A DNA stretch of 64,000 nt from Anaeramoeba flamelloides (GCA_027625915.1 JANTQA010000047.1:18538001-18602000); one strand, 5' to 3'; positions 45,650 through 59,863 are shown, numbered from the stretch's first letter. Notes: generated by a model from the sequence alone, not told the origin. Numbers and translations are program-made.

Positions 45650-47128
45650 AAATCAAAGAGAAAATGGAAAAAAATTCATGTTATATTAATTTGTTAAAAA
45701 AATACAATTCATTTTATAATTCCAAATATTTGTTTATAATAGGAAATAATATTCTAACTTTTATATTAGAATCTCTAATTTAAAGATATTAAACATCTTT
45801 TGAAATTTAACAGCTGCCCCAAGATTAATATAAAAAATATTTGAATCAAATTCTGATACTTGTATAGAATTGTAAAAGGCTGAATCCGAGGATAAGAAAA
45901 CTCATATTGAAAATTATTTTATACAGATTAGCACTGAATTAGAGAATACTTTGTGAACCCTTAAGATTAAATTTCGGAGTCTTAAATTAATTTATGGTAT
46001 TAAGTTCTGCCAACGGGAAGTATACGATTAAAGTGGGTTGTTTTTGTCTTAAATCACTCATGTGTGACACTATTCAAATTTCTCTCTATATTTAATTAGT
46101 AAAGTAGTACTATTATTCGTTGATGCCATTAATTAAAAATGATACTAGTATTAGTAACTACCCTAACAATTTAAGAATAAAATCTACATCAAGAAATTAA
46201 TACTAATGTTGAATTATCAATATTCAGACTCAAAAAGTTATAAATAATCTTTCTTTAATTTGTCAAAAATTTCGATTACTTGCTAAAAAATTCGTTTTTT
46301 GTCAAAAATTTGGTAATTAACTCAACTATATTCTTTTAAATAATTATTTTGCAAATCTTTAAAAGGAATTGATGTTTAAATAAGATTTTTAAAAAAAGTA
46401 AACAAAATTAATTATTCTCTAGTTTTTTATTGATGATTATTGAGTTAATCTTTGAAATTAAAAAATTATAAAGAATTAGTTACTTTTGAAAGTCTATGAT
46501 AGAAATTATTAAATTACTAGAATACCTTTATTTGTGTTTTATATTTTTAGATTTCAAAAAGGAATTAAAAACAAAACAATAATATCAATTTTTAATAGTA
46601 ATTATATGAAAAAAAAAATGAATAATTGATAGTGTAATAAGATTTAATATAGTTTTTTTAGTCGCTAGTGGACCATTTAAGCACTAAGATCATTTACACC
46701 CTATTACAACATGCTACAATTATAGACGAATCTAGGATGATAATAATCTTTTAAACTCTAAAAATTCTCTGAAAAATCACTTTAAATTATTGTTTCTGAT
46801 TATAAACATTATTTTGATCAGTTCATAAAATTATATTTTAGATGATATCATTTACAAAAAAATATTTTTTGAAAATGAATTTTCATACTCTCATATTCAA
46901 CTGTTTACAAATCTATACCAATATTAGAATTTGATTCAAATAATTTTTACATGAATCATTGAGCAGCTGTATTTTTTTCCAAAGATGTTTAATATGAACA
47001 AACTATGGAATCAAATGAAAAAGTTAGAATAGTATTTTCTTTTATGAACAAATATTTTGAATTTGTTAATATATTGTAAATTTTTTATTAAATTAAGATA
47101 ACTTGAGTTTTACTATCATTTTCTGTTT
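45650..47128. mobile_element. 1.5 kb element with about 300 bp inverted arms
   Basis: 45650-45960 is the diverged reverse complement of 46800-47128. Matching landmarks are AGAAAATG at both outer ends, CAAATATTTGTT, ATATTCTAACTTT, ATATTAAACATCTTT, AACAGCTGC and ATTTGAATCAAATTCTRAT. The 0.8 kb core has no long frame and no known motif. Long arms suggest a non-autonomous foldback DNA transposon; arm divergence suggests it is old. It lies about 0.9 kb upstream of the Furry-like gene. Confidence 0.7.
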
Positions 47129-48068
47129 AATTTTTATCAAATTTTCTCAAAAAAATTTTTTTTCTCTCGAGTTTCATTCTAAGGAAAAACTACTGTGGTT
47201 TCTATCACCCACAAACAGATGAAATAATTAAATTACATCTAAAAAAACAATATGACAAACTATACAATGTTTTTTTTTTAAATACAGTTTTTACCCAAAA
47301 ATGATTTCCTTGAACGGTATTTTTATATTTCCCAAAGTGGATTTCAAATTTGAATAATCAATAACATTTCTTATTTTTTTAAGATCTAACATAGCTAAAA
47401 TCTTTATTTTATAGTAAAACTCGACTAAATAATCCTTATTCAGAATCTTTTTTATAAAAATAAACATACTCATTTTGGCAATACAGCCTTATTAAAAATA
47501 TAAAAAATATTATTTTCAATTCTTCAAGGGGTAACAAATTCTGAATTAGACTTTTTTCTGATGTATAATTATTTGTTTAGTTATACTAGGGAACAGCCTG
47601 CTTCTGTATCTTGTTGATTTTTAAAATTCACATATTATCCTCACCTACCACCCTCTCCTGAATGGTCTGTATTTGTAGAGATTATAACCAGTCAATTATT
47701 CTTGCTACTTTTTATGAAAAAAGAATTCAAAAAAAATCACATATTGCGAAAGAATATTCGTGTTAGAAACAAACTAACTTGTTCTCTGATTCTCAACTAA
47801 TTTGAATTCTGGATATTTCAAAGAGATTTTTCCAAGACTCATTCTGTTATTGAAATTTTACACTAAGGAGATTCAAGCCAAGCTTTTTAAAAAAGTATGT
47901 AAATGAGATTATTTCACAAAAAGAAGAACAAAAAGAAAGTAAAAAAAGAACGCGCACTATACCAGTAAATCTTTTAATGTCTATGAATTCGTGTTCACAA
48001 ATTCGAAAAATCATTTTTTCTTTTTTTTTTTTTTTTTTTTTTTTATTACCTTAAATTAAAATTCAGAA
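47129..48068. promoter_or_regulatory. 5' flank of the Furry-like gene
   Basis: About 0.9 kb between the long-inverted-repeat element and ATG 48069, ending in a run of about 20 T and then ATTACCTTAAATTAAAATTCAG. A slightly more G+C-rich patch lies at 47590-47700. No specific site is recognised, and the 60-codon minus-strand frame at 47291-47473 is unsupported. Confidence 0.35.
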
Positions 48069-51000
48069 ATGGATCAATTAGAGAGTTTTTTACTGAGGAG
48101 TTTCCTTGTTGACTACCAAACAATTTTTGAAGAGTTGGTAAATTCGTTTTTAGAAACGCCTCATTTAAAAGAATTATCACTGAAAGATCATAATTTTGAA
48201 GTTATTTCCAACTCTTTATCAAAAATAGACAAAATATTTCTTTCGTCACTCGTAAAGTCTTTGAATTATTGGAGAAAGGACATGGAAGAAAAGGTTACAA
48301 TTGAATACATTTCCCTACAGAAAAGTTCAAAAAAGAAGGCAACCAATTATCACAGAGTTATCAATGAGATGTTCAAAAAAAAAACATTAACACCATCAAG
48401 GTAAATTACAAGGTTCAAAAATTCTTCTTTTTGAAGGCTAAAAAAAAAAAAAAAAAGTTTCCTTAATTGACACTCTTTCTTTTAAATTTCTTCAACCTTC
48501 TGGTTGAAATGAAATTGACCAAAAAAAAAATAAAAATAAAAAAAAAAAAGTTTTAACCCCAAAAAACAATGATCATCTTTTCAACAAATTTTTAAAAAAT
48601 AAAAAAAAAATAAAAACAAAAAATTATTATACCTAGGCATAATTTCGAGGCATCAAAATCCTTAGTGGACTCTCAGTCTAAAAAACTGTTGTTTGTGCAG
48701 TATTTATTTTTTTATACACTCAACAAAATTGTAGAACAACAGCAGACGATTCAAAAAGAGGTCATTAGCGAATTACAATACATTGTTAGTGAAACGATGT
48801 TGGAGTTCCAATCCGATGTCTTTTTGCCGAACTTTGCTGCACTCTCGCAACAAAAGAATTTAACTGTTGTGGAAGGCTTCTGTGAAAGTATCATCTCCAG
48901 GGTGTCCTTGTCACAGCCAATGATGTTCTACTCGATCTATTTCCAAAATTATCAACAGGATCCACAAAAGATGCTCTCTATCATCCAATTCTTTAAATTT
49001 GATTTGGCGCTATTAGACGGAAGGAAAATGCTGCTCCAGATTTTCAAACAATTTCTCCCAAAATTAAAAGACAAATCGATAATGGCAACACCATTTACGA
49101 TTGTTGGGCTCACAAATATTCTGAATTCGTTAATTGGTGAGCCGAGGAAGCTAAAGGAATTGAAGAATGAGTTTGATAAGGAGATTTTACGTGTCTTTAT
49201 CAAAATTACAAAATTGTACGATAAGAATACGTCGAATTCGTATTACCTTCGAATCTATATTTCGATCTTATTATTAAACGAAATTGTGCAGCATTACCAA
49301 GGCAACAATGGCAATTGCGATTTATTGCAGAGCAATTCGAAGAAATTTCAAAAGATCTGCAAATATTTGAAAAGGATTTCCAAATCAAAAAATAAAAGGG
49401 TCGATTACCATAACATATTGTGTGGTGTTGAGCAATATTTGAAGGCACTAATCGTTCATAACGAAATAATTACACACAAGGATCAAAAAAGTATATATAA
49501 GAAATTAATAAATCATACCTTTTTTATTAATCATGATTTGGGACTTGAATTTGCGATAGTTAGAGAAAAGTTAATTGACATATGCTTCATAATTTCCAAA
49601 TGGAATTTAAAATTTACAATGGACAGTATTATTAAAAAATTGATCAGTAAAAATTCGCACAAGGAATTGCAATTATTGGCAATCCAATGCTTTTCCAAAA
49701 TGTATTTTGCTTCTTCCAAAAACGATCAAAAGGTCTCCAATAATAACACAAGGGTAGTTGGATATTATTTGAAAGAATTTAACAAATATGTGGAACCCAT
49801 TTTCATAAGCTCCTATAAAGAAATTAAGCAGTATTTGTATTATAAAACTTATTTTGACATTAGTGAATTAGATAACGCCGAAATTAAAGTCCACTTAAAA
49901 ATTTTGGAATGGATCATTAAGCTCATTCCAATCATTTTGCCAAGGCCCAAGGAAATCTTTAAAATTTTGTCCGAATTAACTCTCCATAGTTGCCTAACGC
50001 TGGCTTCACAATCCTTTGAAGCCATAACAAGATCGTTTGTTGAGATTTCAAGTTTAAGACCTTTAATTATTATTACATTTTTAATTTTTATTACCATTTT
50101 GCCTTTAGAATATGAAATATTGTTTACTCATCCCTTGAGTCAATTAAAGGGGTTAATCATTAAATGGGAAAATATAATCAAAAGGGAAAGGGAAAATGAA
50201 ATAATTAATAATGACAGCCTTATTTCCGAAAACTATTATTCAACTGTATACGAGAATCCAAATATTTCCATTGAATATGATATTGAATTAATTGAAGGTG
50301 TTATTTTTTCTTTTTTGTTTAATTCTAAATCTTCCATTAGAATATTAATAGTTGATCTATTAACGAAAATAAAAGAATTTGATTTATTATATAATGAAAA
50401 CGATGGCGAGAATAACTACAATGACGATGATGAAGACGAAGACGAAGACGAAGAAAATAATGAGAATAAGAAAGGGAAAGGACAAAAAAGGGGGAAAAGG
50501 AAAAAGACTGGGTCCCTTAAAAGGAGATATAAAAATAAAAAGAATAATCATCAATATATAATTGATATTTTATACAATTTAATGGGCAAATTAAGATTAT
50601 TACATTATAATCTATTAAAGCCCCTCAAAAAAAATGAAATAATTGATTATTTTAATAAAAATACATTTACGCAGGAAAATAAAAATCAGCTAACCAATAA
50701 TATTCATAGTGATCATGACGATGATGAATTAAAAGCAAGATTGACAAAAATATGCAATAAGGAGCATATAAATAATTTTATTTATTTAATTTTTAATTGT
50801 ATGCAAGTGTTAAAACACAACAAATCAAATATTGTTAATATACTTGCCAAATATAGTCAATTAAGAATAAAAAATTATTCCATACCAATAATTGAAAAAA
50901 TCTCACAATCTCAAAGTAATAAAATCCAAATTATTGAAAAAAAAGAAAATCTAGTTTTAATTTATTATTTTGTTATTAATTTAACATTGTCAAATGAAAA

Positions 51001-54000
51001 GGACATAAATAAAAATTATCACTATTATTTTAGATGCTTAAATTCTAAAATCCATAATCAAGTGAAAAAGGCAAAATATTGTTTAAGTTATATACATTTT
51101 GAAAATATTGATCCTGTTTTGAAAATGCTATTATTGGAAACCAAAAAAATTATCAAAATTTGTAAAGATCCAGCAGCACTTGAAACAAAAAGAAAAACAT
51201 TCAAATACATTTTATTAATATTTAGTATAATATTAAAGAATTTAAAAAATGCCCCAAAGAATGAACTAAAGAAAATACTAAAAATAATTAACCAAATTTT
51301 ACATCAATCGGGTATAATCATATCCCATATTAATTATACAGACTATGAACCAAAAATTGTGATAAAGCTAAGATACCATTTAGTGTTTTGTATAATTGAA
51401 TCGCTACTTATCTTTCGACTTTGCAAAAAGATCCAAGGTATCGAAAGAAGAGCAGATATATTTAAATATTTGATCAAATATTGTGGGATAGGAACATTGT
51501 GGGAAACAAATAATAGGAAGGAGAAAAAGACAATTGAGAAGTATTTATCACATGTGAATCAGGAGTTCTTAAATAAAGCAAAATATAAAGAAAAATTACA
51601 AAAATTGAATAGTTCCATAAACACGCTCTCTTTAAAAGGAGTGTCACTCATATTATACGGAGAAAAAATACACACTGATCATCTCAAATCTAATGGGATA
51701 ATCTTTCAATTGATCTTTAATATAATACAAACAAATTTAATTCAAGGAAAGGAAAACCTTATATATGAAATGTTGATCAATTTTTTTTTCCATAATTATA
51801 AAGAGTTATATAATCACTATTTAAATTTATCATTAACAAGCCCATTGAAGATTTCTAATTATTTTACAAAAATATTTTGCGATTTTTTATTAAAAGACAA
51901 AATTGTTCAATTGATTAAGAAACCAAAATTAATCAATTATTTGTTGTTTCATTTATGTTCAAACGATATTGAAATTAGATATAAAATTATTAATATTATG
52001 AAAAAGTTTCAAAATTATTTATTTTCTAATCAATCGAGTATTGAAAATAATAATGGATTAAAAAAAACTCTCAGGAAGAAAAAGGCAAATGGTAAGTCAA
52101 AGAAAAAGAAAAAAAAAAAAAATAAAAAAAAAGCAAAAAGGAAAAATACGAAAAAGGCCATAAAAATAAACAGGAAAAAGAAAATGAAAAGCAAAAAGAA
52201 AAAAAAAAAAAAAAAAAAAAATATAAAAAGCAAAACCAAGAGGATGGGGACAGAGAAAAGAGAACAGGAGAAAGGAAAAAACAAAGATGAGGATTTAAAA
52301 GAAGAAGTAGATCACCATTTGGATGATCAAAATGACAATAAAGAAATAAACTTTGATAATCCAGAAGAAGATGAAGAGTGGGTGGAAGATTTAATAACTG
52401 AAGAAGAGGATGAGGATGAAAATGGAAAGACGGGAGAGGAAGAGGAAGATGATGGCGATGAAAATGGAAAGACAGGAGAGGAAGACGACGAGACATACGA
52501 AGGGGAAGACGACGAGACATACGAAGACGATGATGATACTGATGATGACAACGATGAAGACGATGATGATGACGACGACGATGATGATGATGATGACGAC
52601 GATGATGATGATGATAATGACGATGAAATAAATAGTCTAGAGGAAGAAGAAAAAGAAGAATTGGAATTAATTCGATTGGAATTTACAAAAATGCCAATTA
52701 AAATTGAAAAGTATTGCTTTATACAGAGCAAATTTTTAGCAAAAACTAATTCAAGCATCGTAATGGAAGTTATGGAAGAAATCAAAAACTTTTTCTGGTT
52801 AATCACTGAAAAGCATAAAAAAAACCCAAACAAATATAAAAACTATCAAATTCAAAAAATTCAAGAAAGGATTTTGCATTATTTATTACCATGGTTTGAA
52901 AATATCATTTATAATTTAAGTGATAAAGAATCAATTAATAATTTCAAAAAGGCATTATTTACTGTTTTTAAATTTTCAATGGATACCAATGTCAAAAATC
53001 ATTATATTGAAATGTTAATTAATTCAATCTTAGTTAACTCCGACAACAACTGTACTGGAATAATTAAATTTATAATAAGCAATTCTATTAATATGTATAA
53101 TTACAATTTTTTAAATACTGCCAAAGTAATATTATATATACTGTTAAAAAATAATAAAAAGCAAATCTTTGAATTATTATTAAATTCTAATAATATCAAG
53201 CATTCAACGTTAAAAAGAAACATTAATAATAATACGAATAATAATAGTAATAACAACAATACATCTACTACTACTACTAATAATAATAATAGAAGCAAGA
53301 ATAAGGAAGGGGGGTTAAATCAAATAATTGATTCTAAGCACATTGTATTGGTATTTTTAAGTGAAATGATTAGTGAAAATTATAATGATATAGTAAAATA
53401 TTTACCAATAATTATTCATTTAATTTTATTAAGTGCTGATCATCAAAATTTTTATATCCGTGAAAATATTAAAATGACATTTATTCAATTAATTTTAAAT
53501 TTAATAATCCACAATAATTCAGTCAACATTAAAAATAGTGGAACAAGTAAAAAAAAAACATTATTTAATAATACAGAATTCATTAATAATGCATCAAATT
53601 TATTGTTAGAATTAACGGAATACAAAAATCAATTAATTACTTTACATTTCCAAGAGGGCAATAAAATTTCGACCCATAGTCTCCATCGTGATCACTCAAT
53701 AAATATTGACAATTATTTAAAATCTAGTAATCGGTTATTAAACATACTAACGGCTCAGTTATGGGATTACGAAGAAATTAACCAGAAAAATGGATTTAAA
53801 ATAAATAGCGAATCAAAGATCAATGATTTAATCAAAAAATTACTGGAATTGCTCATACCCATTGATCCCATGTTTGAAAATAAATTAATTAACGAATCAT
53901 TATTTTGGATTTCGACAAAGCAAAATTACCAATTAAATGATGTTGAAAATCTCCATTGCTATACGAGAAACCATCAAATTATTAGGAATTTAAATTTAAA

Positions 54001-55822
54001 TAATCAACAAAGAATCAAATTGTTTTATGAAATAATATACACATTACAAAATTATTTAAATAAACAAAAAAATTCAAAAATGTCTCACTCCATCGTTATT
54101 GAAATATTAAAAACGTTGAAATTTATTATTAAAACCATTGACTCGATCAAGTTTATCCCATTGCTATTTTGGACAATAATCTCGTTTTTAGAATTAAACA
54201 ATGCAATTATATACAAATATTCTTTAAAAATGTTAGAATTAATCATTTTGAAACCAGAGTTTAATGAAAAGGAGACCCAACAAATGATCTTTAATAAAAA
54301 TAATATTCCAAATCACTTTTCAGGAAAGTTCAATGGAATAATACCAGTTTTATTAAAAAATGTATATTTTTCAGATCTAACTATTGACAATTTGCCAGCC
54401 ATTTTAATCAAAATTTTGGAATTAAATATCGATAATATCCAATTTTTAATAAAAGATTTTACAAGCTATACCATTTATTTATTAATTTTATTACTGCCTT
54501 ATTTTTCAAAATTAATTCGATCCAAAAATAGAAATCAGATAGATGTCACGAATTTAAATTTATTAATCAATTTGACAAAAAAAAATAATTTGCTATTCAT
54601 TTCCCAATTATTTGAAAAATTGGAACAACAAAATTTCTATAATAAAAATCAATTTATTGAACAAGTTTCCATTTGCATAATGAAATCATTTGATAAGGTT
54701 CAGGCTAAAGGGAAGGATGATGATAGTGATAGTGATAGTGATAGTAGTAGTGATAGTGGCGATAGTGAGAGTGATAGTGAGAGTGCTAGTGATAAAGATG
54801 GTGAAAATGAAAATTTTTTAAATCATTTATTTGAGGTTTTATTAAAAATAATTGTTCATTGTAATATGGAATATAAACAAATTTTCCTAATATTATTTCA
54901 AAATTTATTTATTAAAAATAATTTCCAGCCTAATAACTTGGATGCAATAATTAATAAAAAAACGATTAATGAATTGTTACATGCTACAAAAGATAAAAAA
55001 TCGCAATTGATATATAATATTTTAATCTCTTTTTTAACTACTATCACTAATAATTCTATATCGAATAAGGATAAGAACAGTATTATTAATAACCAAGAGG
55101 GCGACGAAGTGTTTGCAAATGTAAAGGTTGGTAAATTTGCTTCCAGTGTAGAATTATTTTCTACCAAGAATGTTCAAATTTTTCATCTCAAAAAAAAGTT
55201 AAGCAAAACCAAAAATTTTTTTGGCAATTTAGATAGCTTCCCAATTTTAATTACTGATGAAATCTTAAAAAACAAAGAAAAATATTCCTTATTTGTAAAT
55301 AATCAGATGGGCGTTAATAAAACTTTACCAATTAAAAATTTAGACAAACAAAATAGTAGATCTCTTCGTGACATTAATAGGAATACAGATGTTAACAAAA
55401 ATTCGAAATCTAATAAATCAATAGCAAATTTAAGATCTAATAATAAAAAAATATTTACGAAATCCGTTTCAAATTACAATGATGATGTGGTTAGTTTAAA
55501 AGACATTGATTTAGAGAACGAAGATCCAAATTTTATTTTCAATATGGGCCAAGATAGTAACCAGAATAATGAAGAAGATATGTTAGTGTTTGATGACAAT
55601 TACCATTTAACTTCAGAATTGACAAGGCAATTGAATGACGAAGAACAAACTAATAAAATATATGTTTCTTTGAGCAATACGCTATTAAACCATACTACTA
55701 GCGTTTTAAATATTCTAATACCAAACCAAAACGAATTTAAAAGGGCTAATAGACAAATCGATAAAGTTGCAAATATTTTATGGAAAGAACTCTTTAATGA
55801 AAATTATTCTGAAAAAAAATAA
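48069..55822 (+). CDS. FRY: Furry/Tao3/Mor2-like cell-morphogenesis protein, two exons
   Basis: Exons 48069-48400 and 48637-55822 join in phase 2 to give 2505 residues, within the Furry (about 3000), Tao3 and Mor2 (about 2200-2400) size range. The N-terminus LESFLLRSFLVDYQTIFEEL ... LSSLVKSLNYWRKDM matches the Furry start (LRSLFxxF ... SLLxxLxxW). Further on come FFKFDLALLDGRKMLLQIF, then ILSELTLHSCLTLASQSFEA and QLKGLIIKWENII, which follow the family's HEAT/ARM-like helical order. Low-complexity inserts interrupt it: an acidic-then-basic block at about 699-746, poly-Lys at about 1252-1312, an Asp/Glu tract at about 1320-1460, Asn/Thr at about 1639-1664 and Asp/Ser at about 2137-2166. Furry proteins scaffold NDR-kinase/Mob signalling for polarised growth, the actin cytoskeleton and division. 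Assignment is by eye, but several blocks agree. Confidence 0.8.
48401..48636 (+). other. Intron of the Furry-like gene
   Basis: 236 bp, donor GTAAAT, acceptor ATACCTAG, phase 2. Joining gives TPSRHNFEASKSLVDSQ and keeps the long frame, whose own apparent start at 48665 is a GTG, so an upstream exon is required. Confidence 0.85.
52540..52628 (+). repeat. GAY-repeat tract coding poly-Asp
   Basis: Imperfect GATGAT/GACGAC triplet repeat within the Furry-like frame coding a long Asp run. The GAT/GAC mixture indicates age or purifying selection on the amino acid, not on the DNA repeat. Confidence 0.9.
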
Positions 55823-58800
55823 TTCTAATTTTTTGCTTTTTTTTTTTTTTGTGTTTTTTTGTTCATAAGGAAAGATCATTTTAGAAATGAACTATTTTAA
55901 AAAAATATTTAAAATTAATTATAATTAAATCTCTGTTATTACTTTTTTTATTTAATTTTATTTTTGAAGAATTTTATTTTATTTCCAACATCCCGTAATA
56001 AAAAAAAAAAAATCATTTTAACACAATCACATAATATCTTGAGAACAAAACTCTTCTTTATGTTATGATTTATTAATAATAAAATAATAATAACCCTTTT
56101 TAATTGCAAATTATCAAATATTAATTTGACACAATTTCTTTATTGATTTGAAAAATCCTTTAATTATCACTATCAAAACTCAATGAACAATTTTCATATT
56201 ATTTATATTAAAAAAAAATAAACTCCATTTTACTCAAAGTGGTATGCCAAAAATAAAAAATTCATTTTTTTTATTATTATTATTGAAGAAGTGGAAATTA
56301 CACTCGAAATGTCCTTTTACTTAAATTTCCTCAAAGGTAATTTAAGCTGAAAATCATAGATTTCACAATTGTTCAAGGGAAAGACACACCGAAAGATTTT
56401 TTTTTTGTTTAAAAAGCAAAAAAGTAAAAACAAAAAATTGAAAAGAAAAAAAAGAAAGAAAATTCAAAAGAATTTTGAAGAAGCAATTTATAAGAATTAA
56501 TTTGTAAAAAATCAAAAAAAAAAAAAAAAAAACAATGCTATCTTTAATTAAGAACACCCTAAATCACAATCACAATATTTTTGGTTTATATAATAATTTG
56601 ATAATTGATTATGAATGTTCACTTGGGGATCGTTATTCAATTGTTGTTGTTATTCCTTTTCTCTTTTTGATCTGATTTGCTTTAAAACCTTTGATATTTT
56701 TTTGCCTTTACTTCTAAGTTTTTATTTTCAAGTAACACATACTTGTGTGTTTCAATGTTCTCGGTATTAGTAAGTAATCACTTGATCTTTTTTTTTTGTA
56801 ACTCTTCTTTCCAATATAAAGAAGATTTTGAAAGAGAAATAATGTTAAAAAAAAAAAAATTCATTTTTTTTTTTTTTTAAGAATCAACGAACAATGACTA
56901 TTTGAAAAAGAAATAAGAGAAATAATAAAATTCAAATAAGAATTTATATTTATAAAAAAAATACCTAAACAAACTGAAAAATTTTTCGAAAAAATAAAAA
57001 ATCTATAAATTTTGAGGTGATTTAATTGAAATACGTTGATGAAAAATTTCTCAATTTCTTTTGGGGATTAAAATTGTTCACTCATTTTTTTTTTCATAGT
57101 TATTTGTTCTATTTTTCAATAAAAAATAAATTTTGTAACTCAATAAGGGTTTTAATGAATTGTAATTATTTTTATAAATTATTTAGAAACAAACAAAAAG
57201 ATGTTTAAAAGTGATAGATAAAATTTATAATTATTATCAGTATATAAATAATTGGAAAAATAACAATAAATTACAAAAAGTTGGATTTTTAACTCAAACA
57301 ATTAAAAATAAATTAAACTAAAACTAATTTCAATATTACAAGTTTTTAAATTAATTGGATAATATCCATAATTAAGATTGACAAAAGGAAGGTGTAAAAT
57401 TATGATATTAGATAAATTTGAAAATATTATAAAAATTATTAAAAAAATAAGAAACTAGTTTAAAAGTATTCCAAAAGATCTGATAATTTAAATAAATAAT
57501 AAAAATTAAAAAATTCTTAAATTTATTGGTAACCCAAAAAAAAAAAAAATTGAAAGTAATAATTTTTAAAATCAATTTTTTTCTCAGTTAATATTAGAGG
57601 ATTAAATGCTTCTGATAATAAAAAATTATTTGTGACAATTTGTAGTTAATATTGATTAACATTTATTTTTTTACAAAGAATCAAAAACCAAAATAAACCT
57701 AATTTATTTTTTATTTTTTGTCAAAATAAACAAAAAGGGTAATGAAAAAAAACAATCAAAAGGAGAAATACAAATATTATTCACAATAAAAATTTTTTTT
57801 ACTTGATTTCTATAATAGATTATCCATTCCAAGATTTTTAAATAATTCCTTTTATGGGTATATTTTTTATTAAATACATTAATGAAAGTTTGAAAAAAAT
57901 AATTAATCTTTTATATAAAAATTAATTTGTTAATATCCAAATTTGTAAAAAAATAGATTTTGGGGAAAATAATCTTTAAACAATTTATTTTTTTTAAACA
58001 TAAACTTTTTCTTTGTGAAATTTTAAGTCAATAATTATTGATAATTACAGATAAGAAAGACTTTAGAACACTTAAAAGTTTAAGATTATTTATAGTTATT
58101 ATGGAAAGATTTTGAGAATTCCTTATTGTATTAGGCAAAGTCTCGAAATTACACTGATCTTATTATCTCAAATTCTAAAAAAGAAACAGAAGAATTATTT
58201 TACTAATAAAATTGTCTTTAAATATGATATTTAACGTTATTTAAAAATACTTTCATAAAAAAATTTGAGAATTGTTTATTTGATAACAGTGAGATTTGTG
58301 AGTGTCTCAATTTCAAACCTTTTAAATACATATTTTGGTACAAGGAACCAAAACTCTTGTTCAATAAAAAACTAAAAAAAAAGTGCTTGATAATTTAGGG
58401 AATGTTTTGAAAAGGAATAAATTCCATTTCTTTATTGAAAACAATTTCTATTACGAATATTGTTTTTTTCTAATTTCTTGAAAACAAAATATCATTTTTG
58501 AAAAAGAAAATTTATTAGTTCTCTTTTTTTGGAGGAAAAAGAGAGAAGAGGTAATTAATAGAAGATTTTGAAAGAAGAAAAAAAATCAATTACAAATTTA
58601 TTTAAAAAAAAAAAAAAAAATAAAAAAGATTTTTTTTTACTCTGTCAAGTCAAGAAATTTTAGAGGAATGTCCAAAATCATCCATTGTAAAGAACACCAA
58701 TAAGTGCATGTAGGCTTTTATGTTTGATAGTTTTCAAGAATTGACTGACAAACCGAGAATAAAAATCGAGATAGATACTATTTAAAGGATCGCGATCTAG

Positions 58801-58989
58801 TTTATCTCTTTAAAATTTAAAAAACGTTTTGTCTCAAATTATGAAAATGTAAAATTTTAACTTCAATACTTTCGTTATTTACATTGGGAAAAAAAATATC
58901 GTTTGACGAATAAATTAATCAAAGTACCATTAAAAAATAACAAATTAGTTGCTTTACTTAAATTTGTTTATTTTGTTTTTTGTTTCAGT
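55823..58989. other. Intergenic, no gene seen
   Basis: 3.2 kb A+T-rich spacer downstream of the Furry-like gene, with many poly-A/T runs. A GATCGCGATC palindrome occurs at about 58787. Short frames (56363-56557, 57026-57208) are low complexity and unsupported. Confidence 0.6.
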
Positions 58990-59240
58990 TGAGTTAGATC
59001 AGGAGTTCCAAAAAATAAATAGCATCTAATATTGTTTCGTTAGTTCAACGATCCCCTTTTATAATTCCTTGTTTTGGATCTCCTTCCATTCTTAAAATAA
59101 GGGAATTTTTCTTGTGCTAAGATTATATCCCTCATCGTTCTTCAAACTCATCAATATCATTTTATATCCCTTCGAGCAATATCATATTTTTCATTCTTCC
59201 AGGCCAAACTCAGATGTAACAACGAGAATGTTTACAACTC
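58990..59240. other. G+C-richer stretch, possibly a decayed repeat or coding relic
   Basis: Less A+T-rich than its surroundings. On the minus strand short open pieces such as AWKNEKYDIARRDIK appear in different frames, but nothing long or recognisable. It sits just beyond a MITE-like end at 59561, so it could be part of a decayed element. Confidence 0.25.
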
Positions 59241-59409
59241 AAAACAATAAACTCAGATATTGAGATTCAAAAAAAAAAAAAAAAAAAAAAACCAAATATG
59301 ACATTTATTATAAAATCTTCAAATATTAAAACAAATAATATTGACTATCTGTTAACAAAAGAAAATAACACAGTTGGGTCAACTTTTTAGTAGCAAACAT
59401 TTAACAATA

Positions 59410-59561
59410 TTTAAGGCACAAGAACAATCTTAAATTTAAGCAATTTTTTGGGATTTTGTTTTAAATTAATTCCCTTAATCTGAATTTTGTGTTTTAATTT
59501 GGATTTTTTCTTGAGCCTCAATTTTCATTCAAAGTTTGTGTCTTAACAGTGGAACCGACTG
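59410..59561. mobile_element. Truncated copy of the Tc1/mariner-like MITE
   Basis: The right end is the inverse of CAGTCGGTTCCACTGTTAAG and is followed by AAAGTTTGTGTCTTAA-type units as in 38721-38916. The left half begins within the repeat units (TTAAGGCACAAGAACAATCT) and lacks the terminal CAGT. Lies 0.3 kb beyond the 3' end of the RBM34-like gene. Confidence 0.65.
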
Positions 59562-59863
59562 AAGAAAAAAATCAAAATGATTTTTAACAATAAAAATATG
59601 ATCAAAAAAATTTTTGGTTATATAATAAAAAAAAGCACGTAAAACAAGTTAAAAAGATTTTAGAGTATTAAAAAATGATAAAATTGAAAAGTAAACCAAA
59701 AAATGAAAAAGCCAAAATTCTAAAATTTTCAAAACAACTTTTAAATAAAAATAAAGTCTTAAAAAATCAATTAAGGGGTGTTTCAAAGATGAACCCTTTC
59801 AAAAAAATTGAATTTATTTATTTATTTATTTTGTTATGAGTGTTTTTTTGTATTTAATTTTTT

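Noticed and set aside
47291-47473. 60-codon minus-strand frame (KILNKDYLVEFYYKIKIL)
   Set aside because: No similarity recognised, no neighbouring exon found; chance frame is likely.
48665-48700. Start of the Furry-like protein at 48665
   Set aside because: The codon is GTG, and a GT-AG intron joins it in frame to an upstream exon whose sequence matches the Furry N-terminus.
52071-52833. Overlapping His/Leu-rich and poly-Ser minus-strand frames
   Set aside because: Antisense of the Lys and Asp tracts in the Furry-like gene.
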